Of a DNA stretch of 64,000 nt, positions 62,435 to 64,000 are shown one piece after another. Location: assembly GCF_000745855.1 (NCBI RefSeq), contig NZ_JQKD01000004.1, forward strand, positions 124,001 through 188,000. Reading direction: 5' to 3'. The notes beneath the pieces are model-generated. The model was not told where the DNA came from. It saw only the letters and a program-made list of their open reading frames with translations, and did no database searches. Source of the DNA: Xenophilus azovorans DSM 13620 (GTDB lineage: Bacteria; Pseudomonadota; Gammaproteobacteria; Burkholderiales; Burkholderiaceae_C). The translations under genes and the position numbers were made by a program. Every line of letters starts with the position of its first letter. Positions within the stretch are counted from its first letter, which is position 1.

Positions 62435-63522
62435 GCGAACTCTCGCTGCCCCTCGCCGAAGCGGCCGATCGTCTGCTGTCGCAGCGCTGCGACAGCCGCC
62501 TCGTGGCCGCGGCCGACGCCGGCCAATGGCCGCAGGCGCTGTGGCAGGCGGTCGAGGAACTCGGTCCGGGCCAGCTGCTCGCCCCGGAAGCCGAAGGCGG
62601 TGCCGGCGGCGACTGGCTCGACGCCTGCGCCCTGCTCGAACGCGCGGCGGCGCGCTGCGCACCGCTGCCGATCGCGCAGACGCTGCTGGCCGGCTGGTTG
62701 CGCTCGCGCGTCGGGCTGGCACCCGCTGCCGGGCCGGCCGCCGTGGCCTTCACCACGGCGCCGCTGGACGCGCTGCGCGCGGCCGGCCGTGCCGACCTGA
62801 CCGAAGCCGACGGCCCGGTCGTCGCCTGGGCAGACCAGGCCAGCCATGTCGCCCTGCTCGGCGCAGACGACGCCGGCACGGCCCAGCTGCTTTGGCTGCC
62901 GCGAGCGTGCGTCCAAGTGCGTGCGGTCGCGGGCGGCGCCTGGCCTGCGGCGCGCGTCGGCAGCGCCGGCATCCCGCTGCACGCGGCGGCGGGCGCGCGC
63001 CCGACCCAGGCCTGGTGCATCGCGTTGCCGGGCCTGAGCCTGGCCGAGGTGAGGGCGCGCGCCGCTTTGCTCAGCGCCGCGCAGATCGCCGGGGCGCTGG
63101 GGCGCCTGCTCGAGATGACCGTCACCTACACCGGCGAGCGCGTGCAGTTCGGGCGGTCGATCGGCCAGTTCCAGGGCGTGCAGCACCAGCTGGCGCAGCT
63201 GGCCGAGGAGGCCGCCGCAGCGCGCGTGGCGGTGCAGGCGGCCGCGGCCACCGAAGACCCGCGCTGGTTCGTCGCCGCGGCCGCCGCGGCGAAGGCGCGC
63301 GCGGGCGAGGCCGCGGGACTGGGCACGCGCATCGCGCACCAGCTGCATGGCGCCATCGGCGTCACCGCCGAGCACACGCTGCACCTCTACACCCGCAGGC
63401 TGCGCGAGTGGCGCGACGAGCACGGCAGCGAGACCTTCTGGGCCCGCGCCCTGGTGCAGGCCATCCGGCAGGGTGGCGAGCGTTCGGCGTGGCAGGCCGT
63501 GGTGGCCTGCACCTCGCGCTGA
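62431..63522 (+). CDS. Acyl-CoA dehydrogenase, partner-type (degenerate) subunit
   Basis: A 363-residue ACAD-like protein. Many FAD-domain motifs are weak; the C-terminal helices GERVQFGRSIGQFQGVQHQLAQLAEE and AHQLHGAIGVTAEHTLHLYTRRL are clear. There is no catalytic loop. It is alanine-rich and shorter than its upstream partner. Overlap with 61274 (ATGA) implies stoichiometric synthesis, fitting an alpha2beta2 dehydrogenase. Confidence 0.88.
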   Translation: MSELSLPLAEAADRLLSQRCDSRLVAAADAGQWPQALWQAVEELGPGQLLAPEAEGGAGGDWLDACALLERAAARCAPLPIAQTLLAGWLRSRVGLAPAAGPAAVAFTTAPLDALRAAGRADLTEADGPVVAWADQASHVALLGADDAGTAQLLWLPRACVQVRAVAGGAWPAARVGSAGIPLHAAAGARPTQAWCIALPGLSLAEVRARAALLSAAQIAGALGRLLEMTVTYTGERVQFGRSIGQFQGVQHQLAQLAEEAAAARVAVQAAAATEDPRWFVAAAAAAKARAGEAAGLGTRIAHQLHGAIGVTAEHTLHLYTRRLREWRDEHGSETFWARALVQAIRQGGERSAWQAVVACTSR

Positions 63523-63535
63523 CGGGACCCCAACG

Positions 63536-64000
63536 ATGAGCGCGCTGAACGGCATCCGCGTGCTCGATCTCACCGCGTACCTGCTAGGGCCCTTCGCCAC
63601 GCAGATTCTCGGCGACATGGGCGCCGACATCATCAAGGTCGAGTCGCACGAGGGCGACATCGCGCGCGGCATCGGGCCCACCCGCTCGCCGGGCATGGGC
63701 GGCATCTTCCAGCAGAACAACCGCAACAAGCGCAGCGTCGTGCTCGACCTCAAGCAGCCGGCTGGCCGAGACGCGCTGCTGCGGCTGGCCACCACCGCCG
63801 ACGTGTTCGTCTACAACGTGCGCCCGGCGGCGATGGCCCGGCTGGGGCTGTCGTACGAGGCGCTGGCCGCCGTGAACCCGGGCATCGTCTACGTCGGCGC
63901 GGTCGGCTTTGGGCAGGACGGCCCCTACGCCGCGCGGCCGGCGCTCGACGACCTGATGCAGGGCATGTCGGGCATCGCCGGCCTGTACGCGCGCGCCAGC
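63536..64000 (+). CDS. Family III CoA-transferase (CaiB/BaiF), 3' end outside window
   Basis: The first 155 residues of a CaiB/BaiF protein: GIRVLDLTAYLLGPFATQILGDMGADIIKVE, NNRNKRSVVLDLKQPAG, YNVRPAAMARLGLSYEAL and VGFGQDGPYAARPALDDLMQG. The catalytic Asp region lies beyond the edge. The racemase His segment (AGHDINY in 26962) is ARPALDD here, so CoA transfer is more likely than racemisation. It follows the ACAD pair by 13 bases and is probably in the same operon. Confidence 0.88.
   Translation, partial: MSALNGIRVLDLTAYLLGPFATQILGDMGADIIKVESHEGDIARGIGPTRSPGMGGIFQQNNRNKRSVVLDLKQPAGRDALLRLATTADVFVYNVRPAAMARLGLSYEALAAVNPGIVYVGAVGFGQDGPYAARPALDDLMQGMSGIAGLYARAS

Overview
This 64-kb window is very GC-rich and almost completely filled with CoA-thioester catabolism. 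The style suggests a betaproteobacterium of the order Burkholderiales: a Bug-type (TctC) periplasmic receptor, LIV-type ABC importers and large sets of paralogous acyl-CoA genes. This is inference, since no rRNA or marker gene is present. I count about 60 genes. They include ten acyl-CoA dehydrogenase (ACAD) domains in nine genes, six crotonases, five MaoC-type hotdog proteins, seven acyl-CoA synthetases (two of the acetoacetyl-CoA synthetase type, one NDP-forming), three thiolase-fold proteins, two biotin-carrying carboxylase alpha subunits, four carboxyltransferase (CT) proteins, three CaiB/racemase-family proteins and four SDR-type proteins. No tRNA, rRNA, CRISPR array, integrase or recognisable insertion sequence was seen.

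Layout. (1) 2-424: tail of an AMP-forming synthetase. (2) 458-16545, minus strand: one compact run of 15 genes comprising synthetase, thiolase, two hotdog proteins, SDR, a two-gene ACAD pair, CT beta subunit, CoA-transferase, ACAD, three crotonases, biotin carboxylase alpha subunit and, last, a beta-carbonic anhydrase that could supply bicarbonate to the carboxylase. (3) 16721-30886, plus strand: crotonase, thiolase and ACAD, then a LIV-type ABC importer with a long-chain-type acyl-CoA synthetase inserted between its ATPase and permeases, then an alpha-methylacyl-CoA racemase, SDR, synthetase and MaoC hydratase. (4) 30887-31504: a decayed, mostly non-coding stretch. (5) 31505-35299, minus strand: acetoacetyl-CoA synthetase, a frameshifted Bug receptor and a MenB/BadI-like crotonase. 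(6) 35465-42193, plus strand: IclR regulator, crotonase, MmgE/PrpD, ACAD, NUDT19-like Nudix, hotdog protein, ACAD. (7) 42232-49042: biotin carboxylase alpha subunit plus CT subunit on the minus strand, facing two tandem CT paralogues on the plus strand. (8) 49092-55980, minus strand: a fused double ACAD, a DUF35 zinc-ribbon protein, a thiolase homologue without the nucleophilic Cys, an alpha/beta hydrolase and a second acetoacetyl-CoA synthetase. (9) 56176-64000: SDR and NDP-forming synthetase, an NmrA/HxlR divergent pair, a hotdog protein, a second two-gene ACAD pair and the start of a CoA-transferase.

How it may work together (inference): import, activation to CoA esters, alpha-methyl epimerisation, dehydrogenation and hydration, biotin-dependent carboxylation at beta-methyl branches (as in the leucine and acyclic-terpene pathways), and recovery of acetoacetate. 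This fits breakdown of a methyl-branched, isoprenoid or alicyclic carboxylic acid; the actual substrate cannot be read from the sequence.

The two strongest signals are these. First, the 42-49 kb carboxylase has CT subunits with complementary degeneration: one has lost the N-domain (acyl-CoA side) motifs but keeps the C-domain, and the two opposite it keep the N-domain but have lost C-domain motifs and about 36 residues. Second, a 14-bp inverted-repeat motif of the form CNAACRNYYGNTWG lies in five of the six divergent promoter regions, suggesting one regulon controlled by a repressor encoded outside the window.
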